A DNA stretch of 64,000 nucleotides, taken from assembly GCA_026874595.1 (NCBI GenBank), contig CM049310.1, positions 83,427,056 through 83,491,055 on the forward strand, in the 5' to 3' direction. Below, one piece after another: positions 39,901 through 50,269 of this stretch. The translations under genes and the position numbers were made by a program. How positions within the stretch are numbered: the stretch's first letter is position 1; each line of letters opens with the position of its first letter. The notes under the pieces were generated by a model. The model saw only the letters and a list, made by a program, of their open reading frames with translations. It was not told the origin of the DNA and searched no databases. Source of the DNA: Sipunculus nudus (taxonomy: Eukaryota; Annelida; Sipuncula; Golfingiida; Sipunculidae).

Positions 39901-40548
39901 TTATTGGCGCTGTCTTAATTGACCTGTTGCCTGGATTGTGCTGTGCTATATTGATAGATGACTGGTATTGCTATTATATACTCAAACATGTTTCATGTAT
40001 TACTTACTCTTTGAAAGTTTCATGTTAATATTACTTTCATATCTCTTAACCAATGAAAGTTAGTTTCATGTTCATGTTGACTTTATTTTTATTGCTTTTA
40101 TATTAAAATGTGTAATATGTAGATGAATCATAATATGAGAGCTACATATCAGTGAAAGGTAGAGGTGTTTACTTGCACTTGTCATCATTTATATGTGTAT
40201 CGCTATGACATCTTGTTTTAATATATTCTTCATTACACAGCTGAACTGGCCAATTATCAAAGCCAGTTAGCTGCCAATTCTATGAATATTCATGAATTCA
40301 TATATAAAATTTAATACAGCTTCCTTGTGCAACATTGATGAATTTCTGTAGGTTAAATTTTAGAAATTACATGTACTTAGGTTTACTTGTTAAAATTCTT
40401 AAATTTTCCGCAATATTGCTGTGATGAGTTAGATCATTCAATTTATGAATATTCATTAATTCATATATCAGATTTGTTTTATGTGTCCTTAGAAATATTA
40501 ATATTCATGATTGCTTGTATTAATCTTTGACCTCTGCATTCGTTTCAG
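36951..40548. other. Presumed intron before exon A1; poly-C tract
   Basis: No exon recognised. A 17-C run lies at 37749-37765. A Leu/Pro/Ser-type open frame around it (37457-37804) is an artefact. The 3' end (40390-40548) carries several ATTCATGAATTCATATA words upstream of the exon A1 acceptor. Confidence 0.6.
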
Positions 40549-40639
40549 ATTTATGATGGTGTTTATGTGTCTGGTGTTAAGTGTGTTTGCCACCATCCCG
40601 ATATTTGAAGGGATCACGGGTTATATGTTGTACTTTATG
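40549..40639 (+). CDS. KCNQ1: KCNQ exon A1: S1 segment, first alternative
   Basis: This 91-nt exon encodes S1 and the start of the S1-S2 loop. The first base completes a split codon and 30 codons follow. It is bordered by a pyrimidine-rich acceptor (tgcattcgtttcag) and a strong donor (gtgagt). The residues begin FMMVFMCLVLSVFATIP and end YMLYFM. They align without gaps to S1 of human KCNQ1, including the Ser at position 11 of the exon, which corresponds to human S140. It is the partner of exon A2 at 44874: same length, same phases, 13 of 30 residues identical. Adding or dropping 91 nt breaks the frame, so only one of the two can be used in a productive mRNA. It lies 4.2 kb before A2, so steric exclusion between splice sites is unlikely to enforce the choice. 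No stop or frameshift is seen, and both copies look functional. Confidence 0.88.
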
Positions 40640-43600
40640 GTGAGTACGAGTCGTGGCGTCAGACCGCGCATGCCTGCCTGTCAAAATGTCTCTTCGTCTT
40701 CGTCAAACTGCCATGCGCTGGATGAGTGTTGCCACGGCTAAACATTACCATCTTCACTCTAACCCTTGTATTTCCTTACAGTTGTGCCAGCATTGTCATG
40801 GACAGCATTGTACTATATTTAACCTGGTGTATATATAGTCAGCACATGTTATATATTCGTCATTGAGCTAATCTGCACCCGCTGAAAGAGATGACCACAC
40901 TCATTATTAACATGACCACAGCTACTCACACTCTCAGAGCAATGGTACTTACAAACTCAGGCTTTACTTGTTAATTTACACATTCCATGTCAGCACTGAC
41001 AGATTTTGAGCACTGACTATTTTGCAACAACAAGAAGATTGCTTAAATTTATAGGCTTGGTAGATATGTAAAAAGGTAATATGTGGCACTGTTATTGTGT
41101 GACTAACAAGATCTGGAGGATCTATAAATGTAAAAAAAAGATACAACATGTTTTATTTGGTTTTATCAGGTATTTTTTCTATTTATTAGTTCATATTTAT
41201 ATATAGATACCCTGGTCATATAAAAAATAAATTGAGTATCCCACGAGTGACAGATCTACAGAACCAGAAATTACATCACACAGAATTATTGAAAAAAAGA
41301 ATTGTAACCCATTTATACCAATGACAGGTCAAACAAATAAGGAATTGTAATTCATTCCTACAACTGACAGGACTGTTGAAAAAAAAATTAATTGTAATAA
41401 TTTCTTACAACAGATAAATCTATCGAAAGCTGAGAATTGTTATTCTTACAACAAACAGGGAAACAGAAAAAAACTGTAACAAAATCCTCTAACTACCAAG
41501 ACTACTGATGAAAAATTATTGCAACTGATCCCTGTATCTAACAAATCTAGAGAGAGAAAAAAAAAGAATTGTAAATGATTCCTATCACTGTTTGGTGTGT
41601 GTGTCATATCAGCAGGATTACTTAGCTTCAGTCAATGAGCTGGACAGTTATCAAATGCAAGAAATTCTTCCACTCAACTGAATATATTCAATTCTGACTT
41701 GCTGTTGAGAAATAAAAAGAAACACCTAAAAACAATGTATATTCGATAACTACCAGTAGGTAAATTTGAACCTAAAATTTTAAGGATAATTCAATATATT
41801 TATATATATAGAAAAAACCATTCAACGCTACAAAAAACGGCAAACCTGTCTTTTTTCTGCAACCATTGTTGTGAATCGCAGAAGAAGATACTTCCGACAG
41901 CAGGGAATAATTTTAACAAAACCTTGCAGCATTTAGCCATATATAGCATCATCTTGCAAAAATCAAAACAGGTGCTCTATTTATAGTATGGTGTCTCAAG
42001 TAAAGATTTAGTTGGGTTGTCTTTGGTATGATGCTGGGAATGGGTGCTCTTTGTTGCTGTGACAATGTGGGTGTCTTACGGGCTGGTTCTTTCAGCTGCG
42101 GACCCTGTAACTGTAACTAGACTGCTCTTGCCTGTCACTTTTATCCATTGGTGTTATTCGGAATGTCCTCTACGGCTGCCTCCTGTCGTCTCGCATGGCA
42201 GGGTTTTTGACTACATATTGTGTATTCTCTCATCTACCCATCTACTAATAAATCCGCTTTGATTTTATAGGTGATGGTTTCTTGTTGCCAAGGTAACCCC
42301 CTCCCAGTATATATCTACATGGTCTTACCCATGTGAGCATATGCCGTGACCTTTTGCTGCCAAAGCCCCAAACATGGACTCCTCTGCGAATTTTTGTCCT
42401 GACATGAAAATCTTCAGTTCCAGATATATCACCATTCTCAAAGATCACAACACATTTTTGAGGTTTCAATTCCAAGTAAAAAAACACAACCTTGATGTGG
42501 CTGTGTGCTATACAAAAAATACCTGATATAAAACTTTTCCATCACAATGATTTTCTAATTACAACAGGATTCTGTGTAAATGTATCATTTCCTATACTGA
42601 CTTGGACTACACTGAAGTTTCGATACCTAGGCATAAACTTAATTTCCAGACTAATAAATATATTCTAAAAAAAATCAGCCCTTCATGACCAACAATATTT
42701 CTCCATGTGTGTTTTAAATGTTGGTGAGAGAGTAGTTTTAAATTCCAATATTCAGTTCCATTTAATCAGATATCATAAATGCATCAACATTGAGACATCT
42801 GATGATACTAATATGATCTTTGACTTGTTTTGTGGTGTTTTTTTGGTGCACCAATGTATCATTAAGTACATCCCTGATAGAGACGTGTACAGGGCCATGC
42901 TGAAATGCAATCCAGAGTGACTAAAATATGATGACATCAAACCTGCTTGCTTAGTCAAGAGATCACAGACACAGCTGATCACAAGCTTCAAAACATACCT
43001 AAGTTACTTTTATGATTTAATTTAGATGTATAGTATCCTCAGTGTGAGTGCGCCTGTAAGCCAGGTGTGAACACACATGTCATTATAACGACAGCATGTT
43101 AAGGGTTGCGCCCCCATTTACCCCATGATTCTATCAAGCTGGTCCTGTTGGTTTTCTTTGTTCTAAACATAAATTTGATTATCCAACTGATTTACCCTGG
43201 AGGTGTTTGGTTCTAACAGCAGGGAATGATCCAGAGCAGGCTGTTTTTAAAAACATCCAACGCTGCCGACCAAACCCTGACATAAGGTTTGCCGCCAGGG
43301 GCGGAGTAGATGTAACGTAAACCAAACATTACCACGTGCCGGGGTCTGCACCTGTCCTGTGGGCTCCGACCCAGTGACGATCAGAGGCAGGCTTATGTAC
43401 AGGTGTACCCAGGTAGTCAGTGGTTGTCTCTTCTAATTCAAAGATCAGAGGTGGCATAATGTACAGCTGTATCCAGGCACTTATAATATGAGTGTTTGTA
43501 TGCATTTTTGACACAATGTCCTTACAATTATAAGCAGAATTATTTACAGCTGTATCTGGTAACTCTGTGTGTATGTGTGTTTGTGTGTGTCTCTGTGTGT

Positions 43601-43814
43601 TCATTCTGATGCATGAAAAGATCAGAGGCAATCAGAGGCAATCAGATGTACGGTTATCATACTGAGATGCAACTGAGTGTGTATGCCGATCTATATGTCT
43701 TCCTCACCACTGCCCCAGCAAGGACAAGAGAGGGACAAACGGACAGGTGTACAGTGACAGGAATAAGGTTTTATACATTAGAAAAAAGCAGAAATGAAGA
43801 TTCCTGGACACACA

Positions 43815-44070
43815 GGCTTTTTGATCTAGGGGTAGAACACAGGACTCATAGCCGGGAGGTCGTCATGGTGATTTCATATCTCAGTGGAGGAGCGGTGAGA
43901 TTTTCAGCATAACCCAGGGTGAGATCTCTGCTGCCTTAAACGGAAGGCTGTACCCCACAAGTATGTATTACTCACAAACGAGTGTGTCTTTTGGAGGTAC
44001 CTTGGTGTAACAACCCAGCAATAGGGATGATAACACACCCAGCATCTGCAGACATCTGCCCAGGTATTCA
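43815..44070 (+). mobile_element. tRNA-derived SINE, family 1, copy 3
   Basis: A-box-like TGATCTAGGGGTAGAACACA then AGGACTCATAGCCGGGAGGTC, a decayed B box (GTGATTTCATATC), and the shared body CCCAGGGTGAGATCTCTGC, ACAAACGAGTGTGTCTTTTGG. Same orientation as copy 1. Confidence 0.72.
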
Positions 44071-44158
44071 GTGTGCTTTAGTCTTCATCACAATCTCCAC
44101 AGAAATGACCGTAGGGGGTCTAACAGGTATACTGGTGCATCTAGGTCATGGATTATCA

Positions 44159-44185
44159 GTGTGTGTGTGTGTGTGTGTGTGTGTG
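44159..44185. repeat. (TG)n microsatellite upstream of exon A2
   Basis: About 13 TG units, 690 nt before exon A2. UG repeats in pre-mRNA can bind CELF/TDP-43 type proteins. Any role in exon choice is inference. Confidence 0.9.
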
Positions 44186-44873
44186 GACTGAGAATGTGAT
44201 CAGGTATCTTTCACAAGATCAGTGGCAGAAATAAAGCCAAAGCTGTATACTCAATGTAGATGAATTTCTGAGTGCATGAACTGAGAAATATTCAATCAGT
44301 GGCCCTTCTTTCCTGAATTTTTTAAATATGAAATACCCTTCCTCATTTGAAATTCACCCCTTAATCTAATAAACAGCGCATGAGTAATTCCCCTTAAGCA
44401 AAATAAGCTCCAAGTCTGTATATACCTCTGTACCTCCTCATAATACAATGTATTCTCTCTCCTGCCATGCTATATATATATACAAACAGTGCTTCTCTCT
44501 GAACAGCAAGTGTAAACAAATATAAACAAGTGACACAGCCATCGTTATGAGTGGTATTTTGTGTTTTATCTTTTTATTAAAGAAAAGTATCAGTCCTCAG
44601 CTGTTACTTCCATGCACCTTAAAACATAAAGTGAACTTCCAAGCATTCAAAACATCCCGAGGTGTAAACAAATCCTGATACAGGTCTGGCATATGACCAC
44701 ATGGGAGATTTATACATTATACCTGTTGTCTTGTATTGTCCAATCCTACCAGACAGGCAGATGTCACCCTGGTTACCCAGTGATTGACAGCCCATCCCGG
44801 GCTCTGATTGGCTCCTGTATGATGACTCCTGGGTGTCCCTTGTTCTGACTGGTCTCTGTGTGTGCCCCTGCAG

Positions 44874-44964
44874 GTTTCTGGTGATCCTAATGTGTCTGCT
44901 GCTTAGCATTTTCTCATCTGTCCCCACATTTGAAGACATTGCCTACAAAGTACTCTATTACTTG
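44874..44964 (+). CDS. KCNQ1: KCNQ exon A2: S1 segment, second alternative
   Basis: This 91-nt exon has the same phases as A1: one base completing a codon, 30 codons, and a codon-boundary end. The acceptor is tgtgcccctgcag and the donor is gtgagt. It encodes FLVILMCLLLSIFSSVP followed by TFEDIAYKVLYYL, the S1 helix and the extracellular S1-S2 loop. At its start (FLVILMCLLLS) it looks nearer to human KCNQ1 S1 than A1 does. The loop differs in charge from A1: Asp at residue 21 and Lys at 25, where A1 has Gly and Tyr. A (TG)n tract sits about 690 nt upstream in the intron. It is followed after 1.96 kb by exon B1. Presumed mutually exclusive with A1; this is inferred from length and phase, with no transcript seen. 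Confidence 0.93.
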
Positions 44965-46920
44965 GTGAGTATTTAGCGAGGCATGGCTCTCTGAGACTCT
45001 AGTGTATGCCTTATATGCCTGCATGTTCTTTATTTCTGCATGGTTCCTCTAGTCTTATATTGGTTCTGTTCGTTTTGGAAAGTACAATTCATTCATGATT
45101 TGTACACAAACACAATCCTACCTTATCATGTATTTTTCATGAAATCTTATTATATTTCAAGGGGCCTATTTATTCATTTCTAAGAATTTCCATTTGAGAA
45201 TTTGAGTTTCATATTCTTAAAGCAGATGAACTTGAGTCTGATTATTTTGTAATTGATATTTGTTTATATTCAAAACTGTCTTTATAACCCTATCCTCATG
45301 GCATTATTCATATGTAATCTTTAATGAATGGTTATGGTAACTACATAGTCACATATGTTAAGATTAATTATGCCAAAGATAAAAAAACTGCCAAGGGTGT
45401 AGAAGTTGTATAGAAATTGTAACATTAATTGTAATTACTTTTCATTTGTTTTCATGCAAAAATTATTTTGGATGAAAACAGATTTGTAAAATTTTTTTTT
45501 TCAAGTCATAATATCACTCTAGTTTTCTAAAATAATAGACAAACAAATGTTCAAGGTAAAAACAGCTTTCAAAAGAGATGTTGTTCTGTATTTCTGTACC
45601 ATAGACAAAACTGTACCTCATCCTCAGCCACAGAGAATGCTTGACACATTATTGGACCTAAAAGTCTCTCATCAGTTAACTACACTCCGCACGCAGCCGT
45701 TGTACACTGCAGTCATCCCACATCTCTTTTTGTGTAACCTCTGCTTTCTATAGCAAGATTCTCAGGGTTCAACCACCAGGGTGGGCACGCAGCAAAGAAG
45801 TTTAATCAGACCAATGAGAGCATGATATCACATTGTGCATCCAGCTCCAAATTTTAAACATGTGACACCTGCTCTTGTTTGTCTGAGGACACCGGTTCTG
45901 GAACAGGGCCAAGAATCAGACCAATGAGAGCTGGTGTCAAGGGTTAATCAGACCAATGAGAGCTGGTGTCAAGGGTTAATAACACTAATGAGAGTGGGTG
46001 TTGCATGTGTAAAATTTCAAGCTGGATGCACAAAGTGATACCACGCACTAATTCGTCTGATTACATTTCTTAGTTCAGTGTGCACCCTGGTGGTCAAACC
46101 CAGAGAATCTTGCTATACAAAGCAGCGGTTACACGAAAAGAGATCTGAGAAGAATGCAGTGTATAACAGCTGCATGATGAGCACACAGTTACCAGTCTAG
46201 TTTACTTTACTTGGGTAATTCCCCTAAATTTGATTAATGTTTTCAACAGAGGCTTTTAACAGATACACTTAAGTCTAGTAAAGTCTACCTATGGACCATG
46301 TGAACCTATAAATGTCAGAAGGAGACTTTATCTGAGGTGTTTCAAATGGGAATTCAAATGATATTGTGATTCTTGTAACTACCAAACTACACTCTTCTTT
46401 GTGCACAGATATTGGTTTCTGGAATTTTGTTCATAGATTTTACGTAGAAACTGCATTTTACCCTTATACTGATAGTGAGGGTAAAACTTTAGAATACTAG
46501 TAAACAACTAACATTGAGTTAATTATCCACAGTGCTATTGTGTATTATTATCAGTTGCACCTACTAACATCACATTTTGATTTATAGATTTAGCTTAACT
46601 GAGCATTGTAATAAAAGTAATTAGTCAGTAGTGAGTGGTACAAATCTTGTTGTGAATTGCTTGGTTGCAGTTTTTCTTCTGGAATAAAATCAACCATATC
46701 TTTTAACATAACATGTATATATGAGTGTTTAAAATGGCAAGTCTTCCACTAACATTAGGCATGGTCCAGTGAAACCTAGCAAGCGTTTCCCCAAGGAGAT
46801 TTAAAGCTTTCATGTAAGTCAACGTAAAACTCAGTGGTTTGAGTAAAATTTAAAGTTAACAGTAACAGTAAAGTAATGTACATTCCAATTCTCCAACATG
46901 GGTATCTTGTCTCTCTCTAG
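44965..46920. other. Intron between exons A2 and B1
   Basis: 1956 nt, containing the full foldback element 45685-46186. No additional exon seen. Confidence 0.75.
45685..46186. mobile_element. Foldback/MITE family, copy 4 with ~90-bp inverted arms
   Basis: The left arm (45693-45784: GCAGCCGTTGTACACTGCAG through TAGCAAGATTCTCAGGGTTC to CCACCAGGGTG) is matched by the complement of the right arm (46083-46173: GCAGCTGTTATACACTGCAT through TAGCAAGATTCTCTGGGTTT). The interior has several AATCAGACCAATGAGAGCTGG units, two of them in direct tandem, and GTGCATCCAGCT in both orientations. This is the only copy in the window with both arms and shows the family is a long-TIR MITE. RNA from this intron could fold into a strong hairpin. 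Confidence 0.9.
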
Positions 46921-47047
46921 GAAATTGTCATGGTCATCTGGTTCTTTGTTGAGTATATTCTGCGCGTCTGGTCAGCAGGGTGTCGCTCACGTTACCAAGA
47001 GCTCTCAGGCAGGCTCAAATTTGTGCGACGACCACTATGCATTGTAG
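46921..47047 (+). CDS. KCNQ1: KCNQ exon B1: S2 and S2-S3 linker, canonical alternative
   Basis: This 127-nt exon starts on a codon boundary, has 42 codons, and ends with one base (g) that makes Asp GAT with the next exon's 'at'. The acceptor is tctctctctag and the donor gtgagt. It encodes EIVMVIWFFVEYILRVWSAG then CRSRYQELSGRLKFVRRPLC. By alignment with human KCNQ1 (numbers from memory) it keeps the gating acidic residues E160 and E170 (exon residues 1 and 11) and the charge-transfer-centre aromatic F167 (residue 8). It also keeps the basic S2-S3 linker set at 181, 183, 190, 192, 195 and 196, which is associated with PIP2. This is therefore the conventional version of S2. Its partner B2 lies 1.94 kb downstream, with 20 of 42 residues identical. 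Confidence 0.95.
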
Positions 47048-48987
47048 GTGAGTATGGGGGTATAAGCTGCTAATCAACAGTTACTGCATGGGACTCAGCT
47101 TTGTACAGATACCAGCAAAATGCCTGCAGGTCTTATCTGTATTAAAATCACATGTCCCTATTTGAGCAAAATCACTTTTTTTTCATATATTGTTTTCCTT
47201 AAGCATCTAGAATGAATTAGTTTAAGAACTTAAAATTTTACAAAACTTTCATTGGGACCAGTCTTCCAACAGAATACCTGTTTTTAAAACAAACATTAAG
47301 CATTTAGCATTTGGTTTAGAATTTTAGTTTTATATTCCAAAATATAACAAATATAATGTAAAAATTGAAACTTTGTCAGATTCAAGGACCAGGATTCAAG
47401 GCTGTCTTCTCTTTGGTTTTTAATTGACAACTGAGACATTTTAGTTGTTAAATGACTCCTAGCTGATGCTTACTTTGCTTCACAGCAGACTTTGACAATA
47501 ACTTTTTGTATGATGCCAGTTCAAAATAGTACTTAATTTTCAATTAAATCTTTTAGAAAAATTCACTCAAAGGGTATCTTGTAGCAATTTTTGTAACTTT
47601 CAAAAGGAAAAAAAAGCTCATGTCATTTTAACAGAAAACTAAAAAGTTCAGATAGTGTATACAATTCATACTTATTTACTGAATTCTCTGAAGGAAAGTG
47701 GAAAAGACCATTTTGGATCACAGGAAATAGTTCAACAGAAGTAGCACCACCTGCAGTTTACAATCACATGTCAGTCATCTGATGAATGAAGAAAGTGGCT
47801 GGGGTATTGGAGACATTTGGTAAAAGAAAGGATGAAGTAGACTGATGTACAGACAGAAAGACGGACAAACAATCAGACATGGGAAAGATGGACAGACAAT
47901 CAGACATGGGAAAGATGGACAGACAATCAGACATGGGAAAGATGGACAGACAATCAGACATGGGAAAGGTGGTCAGACAATCAGACATGGGAAAGATGGA
48001 CAGACAATCAGACATGGGAAAGGTGGACAATCAGACATGAACCATTTTAGAAGTCCTCCTTCTTACAGCGGGAGGATTTATAAAATAATATGGTTAAATC
48101 TCAAAATTATAAATCTCATATTATACCTGAATTCTCTAGCTATTGGAAATGCATACTGACAAAACAACAAATTCTTCATCCTGTGCAAAATATTTAATTG
48201 CAGACTTTTCATTAACTCTACATATGAGGTTTGCTAGGTGACATATGTAAACATTGCTAGTAAAGTGCAAAATATTTATACAGTATTACCTATGAGGAAA
48301 TCTACTGATAACAAAAATCATAGGAAGTACATAAAAAGTCTGCAGTGCTATTGTTACAACTTATATGGCAACTAATGTAAGATGACAGTGGTTCTTCTCT
48401 GAAGTAAAAAAAGAGTACTCTCCCAAAGAAAGACATTCATGCTTCTGATGAGTAGAATGAGAACCTTAATTAAGACAATGAACACCTGATGAGGATCTGC
48501 TTGATAAAGGCCTGCATGCATGTGGCTGGTTATCTGTACAGTTTTGGGCTTGGTGATGTAGAAGATAGTGCTGTCCATGTACGATGTCACAAAGAGCAGA
48601 CTGACTCAGATGAACCTTTCCATGTCTTCATAAAACTACCACACTTCACCTTTTATTAGATAAAAATGTAAGAAAAACAAAGTGAGGAAAAAAGCAAAAG
48701 AAGAACTTTGGAAACAAAAATAGTGAACTTTTCAGTGAATGTAATGGTCATACAATTGGTGAAAGAATTTTGAACAAACAAATATTTTTAATAATATTCT
48801 GTAAAAATCTGGACACATCGCAAATCTGTTTGACATTTTTCTTCCTATACTAAACAATCTGAACAAAAGTCTGAGTAAATATTCCAGTGTGACAGTTCAT
48901 GGGAAAGTGCATCTGGTCAGTCTGCTCGATAATTTGTATAGGTTTTGTAAAGAGACAATATGGATGTCATATTTTGTTACATTTCAG
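47048..48987. other. Intron between alternative S2 exons B1 and B2
   Basis: 1940 nt. The only landmark is the 27-bp minisatellite at 47852-48040. No further S2-like exon. Confidence 0.75.
47852..48040. repeat. 27-bp minisatellite between exons B1 and B2
   Basis: Seven copies of AATCAGACATGGGAAAGATG then GACAGAC (27 bp), the last spacing shortened to 23. As the unit is nine codons long, both strands stay open (QTIRHGKDG and its reverse), which is a by-product. Confidence 0.97.
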
Positions 48988-49114
48988 GAGATTGTGCTGG
49001 TTTTTGTCCTGGCCCTGGAATTTGTTCTTAGAGTATGGGCCGCTGGATATCGGGTTGCTTATTACGGCCCCCTTGGGCGACTCAAGTTCTTGTACAAGCC
49101 AACTTGTTTGTTTG
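48988..49114 (+). CDS. KCNQ1: KCNQ exon B2: S2 and S2-S3 linker, divergent alternative
   Basis: This 127-nt exon has the same length and phases as B1; its final g also gives Asp with exon C. The acceptor is gttacatttcag. The donor gtaggt is weaker than the gtgagt of the other alternative exons. It encodes EIVLVFVLALEFVLRVWAAG then YRVAYYGPLGRLKFLYKPTC. The two acidic S2 residues remain (residues 1 and 11), but residue 8, the position of the charge-transfer-centre Phe (F167 in human KCNQ1), is Leu. In the linker, human K183 corresponds to Ala and R195 to Tyr, while R190, R192 (Lys) and K196 are kept. The open frame and the retained RVW, GRLKF and KP motifs argue for a functional exon. Divergence sits at gating and lipid-contact positions, so altered voltage dependence is inferred. 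Possible cryptic or unused exon status cannot be excluded without RNA. Confidence 0.9.
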
Positions 49115-50269
49115 GTAGGTCCCAAAGATTGCATACACTTATGCAGGCAATGATTAACCAACCAGCTTCTCATCTCCATGGTTACATGCATATTAGCTCA
49201 TGAATATTTTTGATTTCTGACTAATTAATGATGATGCCAATGATTTAAGTCAAAACTCTTAATTCCCATGGTAAAAAGGCAAATTATGTGAACATTTTTT
49301 TTTCAAAATTGTTGTTTTGTTTTGAGAGATTATAGATATAATTTGTTCCAAAATTTGCACAAAAATTATTATGTCACAACTGCCATATTATTCAACATGG
49401 ACTTTGAATATACCCATCACAGGAAATATACGAGGCCATTCATAAAATTGTCACTTTCAGACAGATATATTTCTGAAAGGAGCATTGATCTAATCTGCTG
49501 CCATCTTGTGGAAGTCATAAACATTAATAGGACAATTTATTCCACAGTTTTTATTCCTACATTTAAATACATGGACAATATTTACATTTAAGTGTTTGCA
49601 CGGAATGACTGAATAACACAAGATAGCTAGAATTACATGTTCTCAAAATTAATAAGAAGGAATAATAGCAATCTCAAGTTTATGTGGACCATTTTTGTTT
49701 GTTATAAAAATCATTTTTAGAATTAGCTATATAAATGCATTTTATAACATTTTGTAAATTTTCTTATAAACTTTGGTCTCCACACATAATTGTTTGAAAA
49801 AATATCATATTATACAGAATCTAGCAAAGTGGTAATGTCCAAATTCATGCAAAATATTAAATTTTGCCATTTTATTTTAAATTCCCATTCAATACATCAA
49901 ACACAGAAATAGTGTTAACATCTGAAAAATTTAAGAGTTGTGGATGAAAGTAGTTACAGTAGAACCTGTCTGAAAGACCACCCATCTTATAAAACCACCT
50001 GCCCATTAAGACCCCCCTTGGGTGAACTGCAAGCATTCACATTGGTTATAACTGACCTATCTAATAAAATCACCTATGAATAAGACCAATTTTTGCCAGC
50101 CCCATGGGTGGTCTCCTGGCACAGGTTTAACTGTAATTCATTTAATCATTTTATGGAGTCTACTAAGACATTTGATTTTTATGATTTACAGAAGAGACTT
50201 TTATTGATTTACATAAAATTTTTGGTGTACATTGGCATGACATAACTGAGTGAACTTTCCAATGATATT

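Larger units (their letters stand above)
40640..44873. other. Intron between alternative S1 exons A1 and A2
   Basis: 4234 nt. Holds a degenerate GAATTGTAA tandem stretch (about 41250-41590), a SINE (43815-44070), T/G-rich and (TG)n tracts (43566-43600, 44159-44185). No third S1-like exon was seen. Confidence 0.7.

Noticed and set aside
47764-48159. Repetitive open frames on both strands
   Set aside because: By-product of a 27-bp minisatellite with a unit length divisible by three.
48988-49114. B2 as a decayed pseudo-exon
   Set aside because: Open frame, exact 127-nt length, matching phases, both splice sites, and retained S2 and GRLKF motifs argue against decay, though expression is unproven.
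48889-49203. 104-codon frame taken as a whole gene
   Set aside because: Only the middle 127 nt match KCNQ S2. Both sides are intron read-through beyond clear splice borders.
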